Assembly: GCA_021776795.1 (NCBI GenBank)
Contig: JAJFFC010000028.1
Span: 62,001 to 126,000, forward strand
DNA length: 64,000 nt
From: Planctomycetota bacterium
GTDB taxonomy: Bacteria; Planctomycetota; UBA1135
Reading direction: 5' to 3'
The notes under the pieces were generated by a model. The model made no database searches. It saw only the letters and a program-made list of their open reading frames with translations, and was not told the DNA's origin. Position 1 is the first letter of the stretch. Each line of letters begins with the position of its first letter. The translations under genes were made by a program, and so were the position numbers. Positions 7,350 through 16,098 of the stretch are shown one piece after another.

Positions 7350-10328
7350 CTAGTAGGGCAGGCGCAAATCGCGATCAGAAGTTGCCGCGCTGAGTTCCAC
7401 GGAGTGTTCGCTCGGAACTTCGCCGGGTCGATAAAGCTGCACGGAATACTTGCCGGCAGGAAGGGGGCCGATGCGCTGTGGAGTGCCGCGCAGCATGGCA
7501 AGCCGCACCGCCTGCGCTTCTTGCCCACTCATGGGTTGAGGAATGGCATTGCCTTGTTCATCGAGCACACTGATTAACACACCAGTGAACGGGTGCCCGG
7601 TGTCATCGACCGCGGTGACCTCGAGGAAGAAGCCACGTTCTAACACCAATTCTCGTTGGCTCTCTCGCCCAGCCAGAAGGTCGACGGCGACTTGCACTTG
7701 ACCGAGCTGTGGGTGGCGCGCGAGGACATAACCCACCCCTGCAGGCAGGCCTTTGAGCGAAGCAAGGCCCTGGGCATTGGTGCATTGCAAACTCAATCGG
7801 TTGAGCAGATTGCCTTGGCGGTCGAGGTAATGCAGATAGGCGCCCTCCACGACATTGCCATCGCGGTCGAACACGCGGCCATGGAAAGTGGCGCCTTGTC
7901 GTAAGCGCAACTCGGCGCGGATAGTGCCTTCGGAACCTTCTTTGACCACGACATGGTGCATGGCAGCGTCGCGTCGGCCATCGCCGCCGAAATAAGGCTG
8001 GGCGGCGTCGCCGGCGCAAATCAAGTAACTGCCAGGGCGCAAAGTCGGGAACAGGGCGATGCCTTGTGCATCGGTAGAGTCAAAGGCTCCAACCGCAAGC
8101 TCAGTGCCATCGGCCGGGCGCAAACTGACCGGCAGGTGCTCAATCGGGTGTCCGCTGGCATGGTCGACCACATGCACCTCGACCGCAGCTTGCGGCAATA
8201 CAATGTCTCTTTTGTTGTTGTCGATGTCACGCACTTCCACGGTGCCAAAGAAACTGCCAGCGCTGGAGTTGCCCGAGACCGGGTCGCTCACTTGGAACAG
8301 ATAACTGCCGGGAACTAGGTTGGCGATTTCAAAAAAGCCAGAAGCATCGCTGACCGCACTGCGCACGCCGTCATCGGCGAGTAAGGCCACGCGCTTACCG
8401 GCTTGGGCGCGGCCCCCGCTGACCACGTAGCCTTCGAGGCGAGTCAGCCGTTGCCGTCCGCCAAGGATGAGTTCACGCGACTCACCATCAAGCAGGGCGA
8501 CGAATTCATAATCGCGATGGAGACGTCCATGGCGACTGGTGGCAATCGGCACTGCCGCAGCGCGCATGGCTCGATAAGTTCCCTTGGGTAGGTGAGTGAA
8601 CTGCGCCAGGCCCTGTTTATTGCTTTGCGCTCGGAAAAAGCTCTCATCAATCTCACCCTGCACGAGTACCCATTCCTCCGCCGCTGGTTGGCCTTCTTCG
8701 TCGAGCAACAGGACTTGCAAGGAAGCGCCCACATGCATGCGTAGCGAGAAGGGGGTGACGCGCGTGCCATCGATCTGGAAGGCTTCCGTAGTGGCTGGCG
8801 CGTAGTCTTTATGGGTGGCGAGCAAAAAGTATTCGCCTGGAGGAAGAGCATGGAAGGCGAAGTTGCCCTCTTCGTCGCTTCGCGCTTGATTGATGTACGC
8901 GCCAATGCCAGAAACCGCATCATGCTGGCTGCCTCGCACCGGCAAGATTTTGATGTAAGCCCCCACGATGGGCTCTTGTTCCTGATCCAAGCAAATGCCC
9001 AGAAACTCGCGTGCGGGAGAAAGCGTCACTGCAAGCGATGGCGTGGACTCTGGTCCCGGTTTCAGTTGGAAGGAGGTTGCGGCAACGGCATAAGAGGGGT
9101 GTTGCACCTCCAGGAGCCAAGAGCCAGGCTGCATGGCCTTGAGGTCGGCAAGGCCTTCAGCATTGGTGGTGTAGGCTGGTGAACGTGCGGTGCTTAGCAG
9201 AACGCCTTCGGTGGGTTGTCTGCGCCAATGCACCTTGGCTCCAGGAACGGCTTTGCCATCCTCATCCTGAACTAGGGCTTGCACCTGTAAGCCAGCCTGC
9301 AACTGAAGAACCTCTAAATCGCGAGTTTCGCCAGGGGCCAGAGGATTCGACAGCAGCTGGCTCATCGGTAAAAGTCCGCTCGAGCGCACCAACAGATGCC
9401 AGTTGCCTGAGGGGATGGACTCTAAGCGAAAATGACCGTCCTTATTTGAGCGAATCGTCGACCCACCTAGTGTGCCTACCGGAAAGCGCCCATAGAGATG
9501 AAAATCTTGGAGTGGGTCCAACCAGCCATCTTGCTTGGTGTTGCTTTCTGCTGCAAGCAAACCAATTGCGGCATGAGCAACGGGGGAGCCATCGCTCGTT
9601 TGCAAAATCCCTTCGAGGTTGGAGCCCGCTTCTAGCACAACGGGAATGTCAAAGGGGATGCCCGGTTCTAAGCGAACATCCATGCTGATCGACGGACTGC
9701 CCTCGTGTCCGCATTGCAGGTGATAACTTCCGGGAGGCAAGTCCTGAAGGAGGAATACCGCGCCATTGCCATGCTTGCGCCCGCTGCCATCGGTCAGATT
9801 GGCGAGGTATAGACGGGCGGCTTGAGCGAGCCCCCCTTCGCCGCGCGCTTCGATTTGCACCCAAGGTTCCAAGACTTCGTCTGCACCATCGATGCGAAAG
9901 CGCAGGGTGAGGTCTGCTGCTGGTGTCAGCGCGCGCAGAGTCAGGGCTTCGGTGTCGTCGGCCAATGGTGCGGGCACGGCAAGCGACCAAGTGTGGTTGG
10001 CCCTTGCTGCAACCCAAGGGCTGGATGCCTCGCTGGAGTTCAGGTCCAGTGGGATGCGCAGCAAACCACCTTTACCCTCTAGGCGCTCGGCGCCACTCGC
10101 GTCGCCGAAGTACACCGCGAACTCAGGGGCGGCTTGCTCTTCTTCGAGGAGTACCGAAACTCCGCGAGTGCGCGCACTGGGAGTCGGGCTTTCGTTTTGC
10201 TCAAAGCTGTCTTCCTGGCCTTCCTCAGGGGGCGGAGCAGGTGAGCCGCCAAAGGGGTCCAGTAGATAAAGGCCCATCGCCGCTGCGAGCACGACAACGA
10301 TGCTACCGACAATGAGTTTGGCCTTCAT
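7350..10328 (-). CDS. large single-pass protein with carboxypeptidase-regulatory-like repeats (paralogue B)
   Basis: About 992 residues: an N-terminal signal anchor (MKAKLIVGSIVVVLAAAMG), a Pro/Glu-rich linker, then eight repeat units. Each repeat has the D/N-x-x-G plus L-x-P-G-x-Y signature, near residues 296, 392, 486, 573, 660, 756, 853 and 956, in register with paralogue A. Shared segments include LGPLPAGNY in A against IGPLPAGKY here, and RHPTLG against RHPQLG. A GTG at 10334 is also in frame, but the TAGAAT element only 2 bases before it makes the ATG at 10328 more likely. It is probably exported and membrane-anchored; function unknown. Confidence 0.8.
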   Translation of the reverse strand: MKAKLIVGSIVVVLAAAMGLYLLDPFGGSPAPPPEEGQEDSFEQNESPTPSARTRGVSVLLEEEQAAPEFAVYFGDASGAERLEGKGGLLRIPLDLNSSEASSPWVAARANHTWSLAVPAPLADDTEALTLRALTPAADLTLRFRIDGADEVLEPWVQIEARGEGGLAQAARLYLANLTDGSGRKHGNGAVFLLQDLPPGSYHLQCGHEGSPSISMDVRLEPGIPFDIPVVLEAGSNLEGILQTSDGSPVAHAAIGLLAAESNTKQDGWLDPLQDFHLYGRFPVGTLGGSTIRSNKDGHFRLESIPSGNWHLLVRSSGLLPMSQLLSNPLAPGETRDLEVLQLQAGLQVQALVQDEDGKAVPGAKVHWRRQPTEGVLLSTARSPAYTTNAEGLADLKAMQPGSWLLEVQHPSYAVAATSFQLKPGPESTPSLAVTLSPAREFLGICLDQEQEPIVGAYIKILPVRGSQHDAVSGIGAYINQARSDEEGNFAFHALPPGEYFLLATHKDYAPATTEAFQIDGTRVTPFSLRMHVGASLQVLLLDEEGQPAAEEWVLVQGEIDESFFRAQSNKQGLAQFTHLPKGTYRAMRAAAVPIATSRHGRLHRDYEFVALLDGESRELILGGRQRLTRLEGYVVSGGRAQAGKRVALLADDGVRSAVSDASGFFEIANLVPGSYLFQVSDPVSGNSSAGSFFGTVEVRDIDNNKRDIVLPQAAVEVHVVDHASGHPIEHLPVSLRPADGTELAVGAFDSTDAQGIALFPTLRPGSYLICAGDAAQPYFGGDGRRDAAMHHVVVKEGSEGTIRAELRLRQGATFHGRVFDRDGNVVEGAYLHYLDRQGNLLNRLSLQCTNAQGLASLKGLPAGVGYVLARHPQLGQVQVAVDLLAGRESQRELVLERGFFLEVTAVDDTGHPFTGVLISVLDEQGNAIPQPMSGQEAQAVRLAMLRGTPQRIGPLPAGKYSVQLYRPGEVPSEHSVELSAATSDRDLRLPY

Positions 10329-10336
10329 CCGCACGT

Positions 10337-10342
10337 ATTCTA
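10337..10342 (-). promoter_or_regulatory. TAGAAT promoter element for repeat protein B
   Basis: TAGAAT ends 8 bases before the ATG at 10328, the commonest geometry in this window. It implies a leaderless transcript and decides the start between GTG 10334 and ATG 10328. Confidence 0.6.
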
Positions 10343-10394
10343 GGGCGGACGAAGGCCAATTGCTTGCCCCGGGAAGGGGCAGATATCGGAAAGT

Positions 10395-11627
10395 CTAGTG
10401 CAGCGTCGCCTTGAGCTCGATGCGCTTGCCGAGACGCTCGATGACTAGGTTGATTTCGTCTCCTTTGAGACCGCCACCCAGGGCGCGGCGCAACTCATGC
10501 AGAGAGGTAGTGGCGCGGCCGTTGATTTCGAGCAATAAATCGCCAGCTTCGAGGCCAGCAGCTTCGGCACCACTGCCGGTCGAGACTGATTCCACACGCA
10601 AACCTGCAGACCCATCTTCGACACCAGCGCGGACGCCCAGCTTGCCTTTCATGGCGCGGCGCTCGCTGATCTCGCGATAGTGCTTGGTCATGCGTTGGTT
10701 AAAATCCTTAGGCATGCCCATGCCGCCAAAGTCACGAAAGGTCAGGTTGCTCTGTTGGTCCAAACGATCGATGGTTTGGCGCACCAGAGTCAAGATCTGG
10801 GCGACACCCTTGTAGTTGATCTTGTCGGCATCATCTCCAGGCATGTGATAGTCACTGTGGATGTTCGTAAAGAAGAACAGCGCAGGAATCCCGGCATGAA
10901 AGAAGCTGGTGTTATCGCTAGGGGCTTCGCCACGATCGTCGATTTCTAGCTTCAGGTCACTCTTGGCAAACACCGGATCGAGAACCTTATGCAGTTCGCT
11001 GGCAGTACCCATACCGCCGATGAACAAGTAGTCATCGGTGAGGCGGCCAATCATGTCGAGATTGATCATGGCCATGATGTCTTTGTTGGGCAGGACGCCC
11101 GACTTGACCAATGCTTGACTACCAAGCAGGCCACGCTCTTCAGCGCTAAAGGTCATGAAGATCATCGAGTGCTTGGGTGGGTTCGCGGCATAGTATTGCG
11201 CGAGCTCCAACACCCCCGAAGTGCCGCTGGCGTTGTCATCGGCACCGTTGTGAATTTCACCCGGGAATCCCATGGCGCCGGGGCCACCAATGCCAGCGTG
11301 GTCATGGTGACCACCCACGGCAAGGTACTTCTTGCTCATTTCCGCGTCTGTGCCGCGGACGACTCCCACCACGTTGTAGCAGGTCAGATCTTTCAGCTGA
11401 AAGGGGATTTGGTAGCTGCCATCCTCCATGATGGACTCGAGGCCAAAGCGACGAAATTGGGTCTCGACGTAGTCAGCAGCCAAATGGCCGCCACGACGCC
11501 CGGATTCGCGTCCTTCCAGGTCATCAGAGGCCAAGAAGGAGATGTGTGCTTTGAGGTCCTGGACCCGGATTTCGCTGGGAGCGAGTTCCGGAGCCTGAAG
11601 TGCGGCAAGAAAAAGAGTGAGAATCAT
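10395..11627 (-). CDS. secreted M28 zinc aminopeptidase with C-terminal PDZ domain
   Basis: 410-residue exported metallopeptidase. The short signal is MILTLFLAALQAP. All five di-zinc ligands and the general base of family M28 are visible: GGHHDHAG (near residue 110), GADDNASG (near 130), SAEERG (near 162), NLDMIGR (near 190) and HSDYHMPGD (near 256). Residues 330-405 form a PDZ domain (LGVRAGV, AAGLEAGDLLLEING), an arrangement seen in many secreted bacterial M28 enzymes, where it may bind substrate or partners. It probably trims peptides outside the cytoplasm. The gene stands alone, with an intergenic terminator upstream; no TANNNT element is evident. Confidence 0.93.
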   Translation of the reverse strand: MILTLFLAALQAPELAPSEIRVQDLKAHISFLASDDLEGRESGRRGGHLAADYVETQFRRFGLESIMEDGSYQIPFQLKDLTCYNVVGVVRGTDAEMSKKYLAVGGHHDHAGIGGPGAMGFPGEIHNGADDNASGTSGVLELAQYYAANPPKHSMIFMTFSAEERGLLGSQALVKSGVLPNKDIMAMINLDMIGRLTDDYLFIGGMGTASELHKVLDPVFAKSDLKLEIDDRGEAPSDNTSFFHAGIPALFFFTNIHSDYHMPGDDADKINYKGVAQILTLVRQTIDRLDQQSNLTFRDFGGMGMPKDFNQRMTKHYREISERRAMKGKLGVRAGVEDGSAGLRVESVSTGSGAEAAGLEAGDLLLEINGRATTSLHELRRALGGGLKGDEINLVIERLGKRIELKATLH

Positions 11628-11714
11628 GGTCTATTTGCGGAAACGGGGTCAGGCAGGATACGGGCGAGGTGGAGAGGGTGCAGGAAAAGATTCCCCAGGG
11701 AAAGTGGTACTCCA

Positions 11715-11753
11715 AGAGAAAACCGACGCCTGCAGACCCTGCGGACGTCGGTT
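11715..11753 (-). terminator. intrinsic terminator after the glycosidase-like lipoprotein gene
   Basis: On the minus strand an 8-base perfect outer stem (11746-11753 with 11721-11728) is extended by an inner 6-pair stem after one mismatch, and is followed by TTTTCTCTT. It lies about 25 bases downstream of the stop at 11779. Confidence 0.75.
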
Positions 11754-11778
11754 CAGGGCCTCTTGAGGGCCTTTGGGC

Positions 11779-13911
11779 CTAATTTTCCATCTCGGCGATG
11801 TAGTCCATGATGCCCAGCCATTTCGGCGCGGTCTGGCGATCTTGGTTCTGAGATTCCAACACGCCCCAGGCGCCAAACTTGGTTGGGGCCCAGGTCAAGG
11901 TGAAGGCCATATACAGGCCGCCGCCGTTGGCATCCCAGCGCCGCAGGTCATCAAGGTAGACCTGGCGCATGCCGCTGTCGCGGTTGGCGTCCAGGAAAAG
12001 GTCGGTGATGGTTTGGTTGTTTTCCACGCCGTTGACGCCGACTAGGTGCTGGCCACCTTCGTAGGCAATGAGCTCGAGGCCAAAGGCCTCGGCGTTGACC
12101 GCGTTGGTGCCGGTGTCGTTGGTGTGCTTGGTCAGGCTTTGGCTATCGCACTCAGCTAAGACCTGCGCAGTGTTCATGGCGAGGGTTGAAGCCTCGTTGG
12201 CGGGAAGACCCAGGCTGTTGCCAAAGTAGGGAGCCACGGCATAGCAATCGGCAAGGTCCGCAACATCGTCCCAGGCCATAATCGTGAGACCGGTCCAAGG
12301 GTTGGTGGATTGCCCAGCTAGCGTCATGATTGGCTGCTCCGATCCTTCTGGAAAGACCGTCTCGAAGAGGGTAAAGACCTCTTTCGAGCGTTGTGCATAG
12401 AAGCGCATTTGCGCGGTATAGGGGTCGGCCGATAGTCCAGCGTTGAGGCCTTGGGTTTGGGCATGAGAAGCCTGGTCGAAGATGTTGTTCCAAACTTCGT
12501 TGCTGTACTCCACATAGCAGTGCAGTTGTGGATCCAGCGTATCGCGAATCAATGTGGCCAGCTCCGTGACGTACTGGTCGGTGGCTTGGTGTGGAATGCA
12601 AATCCACATGTCGTTCTCGGTTTCGTTGGCGAGTTCAATCATGTATTCCACCGCGACGCCGTTGCTCGTATCCGCTTGCGAGAAGGTATTGGTCGTGGTG
12701 CGTTCGGACCATTGCGAGATTGGCGAGTCGTTGGTGCGGCCCCAGTCCATGAAGCGCAGGACACTAAATGGGTCTACCGCAGCCAGGAAATCAGGATGAA
12801 AGGTTTGCGTTTGGTAGCTTTCCTCAAAGCCGGGCATGATCAAGCGCACATTGCGAATCGGGTCCAGCTCGTCGGTGTCGGTAATGCTGAGTACGGTCAG
12901 ACTTGCGCTGGGGTCAATGAAGACCTCCATGCGGCCTGCTGCTTGAGACGTCACCGTGGCATCGCCGCGAAAATCAATCGTTCCGGTGCCGTCATATAGG
13001 CAGACGTAGGTGCCGCTTGGATAGTTACCGACTTGATTGTTCATTAGCACCGCTGCGGCAGCTTGGCCGGCAGAGAGGCTTGCGGGATAACCATCTGCAT
13101 CGAGATCTAGAGTCGCGCCAGTATCCCAAGTGCCATTAAAGGGAACGGTTTGCGGAATCCATTCGCGGGCAGTCTTGAACACATCGGTGAAGACGATGCT
13201 GCGCGAGCTATCGGTGATGAACTCGAGGTTGGTGCCCATAAAGGCGCCGTCATTCAGGAAATCCTCTGATTCGGCAGCGACATCAGGTGCCGTAACCGAA
13301 GTCAGTGCCGCGTTTTGTTCGCCAGCCACCAGAATCACCACGGCCAAGGCCTTGTCCGATTCCCGCACATAATTGGTCAGGTTCGGCACGCTGAAGTTGG
13401 TCACGTCGGGAACCTGCTTCCATGCCCACTTGTTGCTTTCGAAGTTGGCCAAGCCGACCCAGACATGCTTACTCGAAGGAAGGTCCAACCACTCCAACTT
13501 CATTCTGTCGCTGATGGGGGTGCCATCGAGCTTGAGCATGTAGAGCCCCCAGGCGGTATCAAAGGTGGCGGGGACACCAAGCGGATTCCAATCGGGAGCG
13601 AAGTGACCGTTCGCGCCGGCGACCGACATATTGACTGGAGCCGGAGAAATTACAAAATCGGCACCGGTGATTTCGGCGCCGGGGTCGCCGATGTCAGCGA
13701 GGGCGGGCAAGGTCGATGGCTTGCCAATAGAGACAGTTTGATAAGGGGTGGAAGGGTTGTTGCCTCCGGAGAGGTTGTTTTGCGGGGAATTCCCGCCGCC
13801 GAGAGCCTCAGGGGCGCCACCACAAGCCCCCAATACGCCCACAAGGAGCATTGTTGCTGTGAATTGCCACCACCGCTGGGGCTTTCGACGAGCGAAACTA
13901 GAAGAATTCAT
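11779..13911 (-). CDS. lipoprotein with clan GH-A glycosidase-like domain
   Basis: About 710 residues. A basic n-region (ARRKPQRWW) and hydrophobic stretch end in the lipobox VLGAC, so it should be lipid-anchored. Residues 350-690 look like a TIM-barrel glycosidase of clan GH-A: VEYSNEVWN carries the Asn-Glu pair typical of the acid/base (near residue 470), and IAYEGGQHL may hold the nucleophile Glu (near 620). Similar proteins are often labelled cellulose-binding, without proof. The N-terminal half is a beta-rich region of unknown type. ATG 13932 and a codon at 13962 are other in-frame starts; 13911 gives the most normal lipoprotein signal. Confidence 0.7.
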   Translation of the reverse strand: MNSSSFARRKPQRWWQFTATMLLVGVLGACGGAPEALGGGNSPQNNLSGGNNPSTPYQTVSIGKPSTLPALADIGDPGAEITGADFVISPAPVNMSVAGANGHFAPDWNPLGVPATFDTAWGLYMLKLDGTPISDRMKLEWLDLPSSKHVWVGLANFESNKWAWKQVPDVTNFSVPNLTNYVRESDKALAVVILVAGEQNAALTSVTAPDVAAESEDFLNDGAFMGTNLEFITDSSRSIVFTDVFKTAREWIPQTVPFNGTWDTGATLDLDADGYPASLSAGQAAAAVLMNNQVGNYPSGTYVCLYDGTGTIDFRGDATVTSQAAGRMEVFIDPSASLTVLSITDTDELDPIRNVRLIMPGFEESYQTQTFHPDFLAAVDPFSVLRFMDWGRTNDSPISQWSERTTTNTFSQADTSNGVAVEYMIELANETENDMWICIPHQATDQYVTELATLIRDTLDPQLHCYVEYSNEVWNNIFDQASHAQTQGLNAGLSADPYTAQMRFYAQRSKEVFTLFETVFPEGSEQPIMTLAGQSTNPWTGLTIMAWDDVADLADCYAVAPYFGNSLGLPANEASTLAMNTAQVLAECDSQSLTKHTNDTGTNAVNAEAFGLELIAYEGGQHLVGVNGVENNQTITDLFLDANRDSGMRQVYLDDLRRWDANGGGLYMAFTLTWAPTKFGAWGVLESQNQDRQTAPKWLGIMDYIAEMEN

Positions 13912-13937
13912 GGCGGGTTGGGCAAGACTCATCGAAG

Positions 13938-13966
13938 CCTTAACGGCCTGTGAGCACGCCAATCAA
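13938..13966 (-). promoter_or_regulatory. possible promoter of the glycosidase-like lipoprotein gene
   Basis: On the minus strand TTGATT (13961-13966) and TTAAGG (13938-13943) are separated by 17 bases. The -10 is poor. If real, transcription would start next to ATG 13932, favouring that start. Confidence 0.3.
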
Positions 13967-14039
13967 GCGTCACAACAAGGAATTTCGGGGATTCCGGTGC
14001 CCAGAATCACCCGGTTCTGCCCACGGTAGGGTTTTGACC

Positions 14040-14054
14040 CCTTGCACGGCAAGG
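14040..14054. repeat. inverted repeat CCTTGC-acg-GCAAGG
   Basis: Perfect 6-base arms with a 3-base spacer in the 236-base divergent region between the lipoprotein gene and the polysaccharide operon, about 80 bases upstream of the latter's TAGAAT. It is an operator-like site for an unknown regulator. A weaker 5-base-arm repeat lies at 13979-13995. Confidence 0.4.
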
Positions 14055-14132
14055 ATTTAGGTGAGATTGCTGCCCACTTCTGGAGCGGAAATTGGCCCAG
14101 ATAGCCGATAGAAGAGGAGAATCCCGTCCACC

Positions 14133-14138
14133 TAGAAT
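14133..14138 (+). promoter_or_regulatory. TAGAAT promoter element for the plus-strand polysaccharide operon
   Basis: TAGAAT is 9 bases before GTG 14148. This supports the GTG rather than the downstream ATG (14169) as the start and implies a leaderless operon transcript. Confidence 0.6.
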
Positions 14139-14147
14139 GCTTGCGCC

Positions 14148-15158
14148 GTGAACCCTCAGGCTCCGCCGATGAAATCCGAACCGACAGCTCCGGAATCGCC
14201 ACCTGTGGCGAATGTGAGGAGCCGTCGCTATTGCCTGATCACCCCCTGCCGCAATGAGGCCGCGTTCATCAGGCGGACGCTGGAATCGACAGTGAATCAG
14301 ACCGTGCCGCCCACTTGTTGGGTGATTGTCGATGACGGCTCGACCGACGACACGCCGCAGATTTTGGCGGAGTACGCCGCCAAGTTCGACTTCATCAAGA
14401 TTGTTCCTAAGGAGGACCGTGGTCATCGTGCTGTAGGGCCCGGGGTGATTGAGGCCTTCTACCAAGGCCTAAGTGCGGTGGAGCTCGATGACTACGATTA
14501 CATCTGTAAATACGACGGCGATTTGGAAATGCCGCTCGGCTATTTCGAGCGCGCCATGCAGAAAATGGAGGCCGATCCTTGCTTGGGCAATTTTTCTGGC
14601 AAGCTTTATGGCGTCCTCGAAGATGGTCGCGAAGTTCCCGAGCGCACCGGTGATGAAAATGCCGTCGGCCCGGTGAAGTTCTATCGGGTGGATTGTTTCA
14701 AGGACATTGGTGGCTTCGTCCGCGAAGTGTCTTGGGATGGCATCGATGGCCATGTTTGCCGCATGCGTGGATGGATTGCCAGCTCTGAAGATGATCAGGA
14801 AATGCGCATCCGTCACTTGCGCCCACAAGGGTCCAGCCAGGGCAATATCTGGATTGGTCGCTTGCGTTGGGGGCGAGGGAAATACTTCATGGGTTCGCGT
14901 TGGTATTACGTGTTGGCCGCCTCGGCTTACCGCGTTTTCGAACGCCCCTGGATCATTGGTGGCCTTGGCATTTTGTTGGGCTACTTGCGTGCTGCCTTGT
15001 CGCGGCATCCGCGTTACGACGACCCGGAGTATCTCGCCTTTTTCCGCGAGCATGAGCGGAAGTCCCTTTTCCGCGGTCGGGTTCGCACCTTGGAAGAGCG
15101 CAACGAGGCCATCCGCGAGGCGCATCGCGCGCAAAAGGCGGCGCATTCAGAGGCATGA
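14148..15158 (+). CDS. family 2 glycosyltransferase
   Basis: 336 residues. The GT-A fold begins near residue 25 with LITPCRNEAAFIRRTL, followed by VDDGSTDDT and the metal-binding KYDGDLEMP, so it should transfer a sugar from a nucleotide donor to a lipid-linked acceptor on the cytoplasmic face. A hydrophobic stretch near residues 265-283 may attach it to the membrane. It is the first gene of a five-to-six gene operon with the Alg14/Alg13-like pair, two more GT2 enzymes and a sulfotransferase; its stop overlaps the next start as ATGA. Sugar specificity is not readable. Confidence 0.9.
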   Translation: MNPQAPPMKSEPTAPESPPVANVRSRRYCLITPCRNEAAFIRRTLESTVNQTVPPTCWVIVDDGSTDDTPQILAEYAAKFDFIKIVPKEDRGHRAVGPGVIEAFYQGLSAVELDDYDYICKYDGDLEMPLGYFERAMQKMEADPCLGNFSGKLYGVLEDGREVPERTGDENAVGPVKFYRVDCFKDIGGFVREVSWDGIDGHVCRMRGWIASSEDDQEMRIRHLRPQGSSQGNIWIGRLRWGRGKYFMGSRWYYVLAASAYRVFERPWIIGGLGILLGYLRAALSRHPRYDDPEYLAFFREHERKSLFRGRVRTLEERNEAIREAHRAQKAAHSEA

Positions 15159-15607
15159 AAATCCTTTTGGTGGCGTCTTCTGGTGGACATATCGCCGAGT
15201 TGCATGCCCTCGCGCCATTCTGGCGTGAGCATGAGTATCACTGGGTGAGTTTCCCCACCAGCGATGCCCAGTATTTGCTGAATGAAGAGCCGCACACTTG
15301 GGCGCATTACCCAACCAATCGCAACATCTCGAACTTGGTCAAGAACTTTTTCTTGGCGTGGAAGGTTCTGCGTCGCGAAAAACCTGACCTGGTGTTGTCC
15401 ACCGGTGCAGGTGTGGCTTTACCTTTCTTATTCCTCGGGCGCTTGCGCGGTGCGCGCACCATTTACGTGGAGTCTTTGGCGCGAATTCGCGAATTGTCCC
15501 TGACCGGTCGCTTGGTTTATCCCTTTGTACACGCCTTTTGGGTGCAATGGGAAGAGCTGGCGCCGCGTTATCGTAAGGCCGTGTACCACGGCCGGGTGGT
15601 GTCATGA
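15155..15607 (+). CDS. PssD/Alg14-like glycosyltransferase subunit
   Basis: 150 residues. The N-terminus MKILLVASSGGHIAEL is the family's characteristic membrane-binding, glycine-containing motif, followed by DLVLSTGAGVALPF and IYVESLARI. In eukaryotes Alg14 anchors Alg13; in bacterial exopolysaccharide clusters the pair (PssD/PssE, CpsF/CpsG) together forms one GT28-type enzyme that adds glucose, glucuronic acid or galactose to the lipid-linked intermediate. The next gene is the partner, with a 4-base ATGA overlap, so the two are translationally coupled. Confidence 0.88.
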   Translation: MKILLVASSGGHIAELHALAPFWREHEYHWVSFPTSDAQYLLNEEPHTWAHYPTNRNISNLVKNFFLAWKVLRREKPDLVLSTGAGVALPFLFLGRLRGARTIYVESLARIRELSLTGRLVYPFVHAFWVQWEELAPRYRKAVYHGRVVS

Positions 15608-16098
15608 TTTTCTTGACCGTTGGCACCGAAAAGTACCCCTTTGATCGCGTCGTTCAGGAAGTGGATCGCCTCGCCGGCCTAGATCGGTTAGGCGGTGAAG
15701 ATTTGTTCGTGCAAACCGGAAGTTGCACTTACACGCCGCAGCACGGACGCTTTCAGGAGCGCTTGAGTTATGGAGAAATGGTCGAGACCGTGCGCGATGC
15801 ACGGCTGGTCATCGCCCATGGCGGCGCCGGTAGCTTCATGCTTTGCCGCCAGTTTGGAACCTCATTGATTGCAGTACCGCGTCTGCATCGTTTGCAAGAA
15901 AACCTCGACGATCACCAGGTGTTGTTTTGCCAGCGCCTTACCGAACAAGGCCTGATGACAGCAGTCGAGGACATGAAGGATATGGAGGGCGCGATTGCTG
16001 CCACTCTGGCCGATGACGGCGAATCTTCGACGGACCATGAGCGCGCATGCTTGATTGAAGCCTTGCGCGAAACCACCAGCCAATGGGGTTTAATGTGA
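15604..16098 (+). CDS. PssE/Alg13-like catalytic glycosyltransferase subunit
   Basis: 164 residues corresponding to the C-terminal, donor-binding half of a GT-B (GT28) enzyme: MIFLTVGTEKYPFDRVVQE at the start and IAHGGAGSFML in the middle, the nucleotide-sugar binding signature. It completes the enzyme begun by the preceding Alg14-like gene. The stop overlaps the next gene, whose most economical start is the GTG at 16095 (GTGA). Confidence 0.88.
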   Translation: MIFLTVGTEKYPFDRVVQEVDRLAGLDRLGGEDLFVQTGSCTYTPQHGRFQERLSYGEMVETVRDARLVIAHGGAGSFMLCRQFGTSLIAVPRLHRLQENLDDHQVLFCQRLTEQGLMTAVEDMKDMEGAIAATLADDGESSTDHERACLIEALRETTSQWGLM

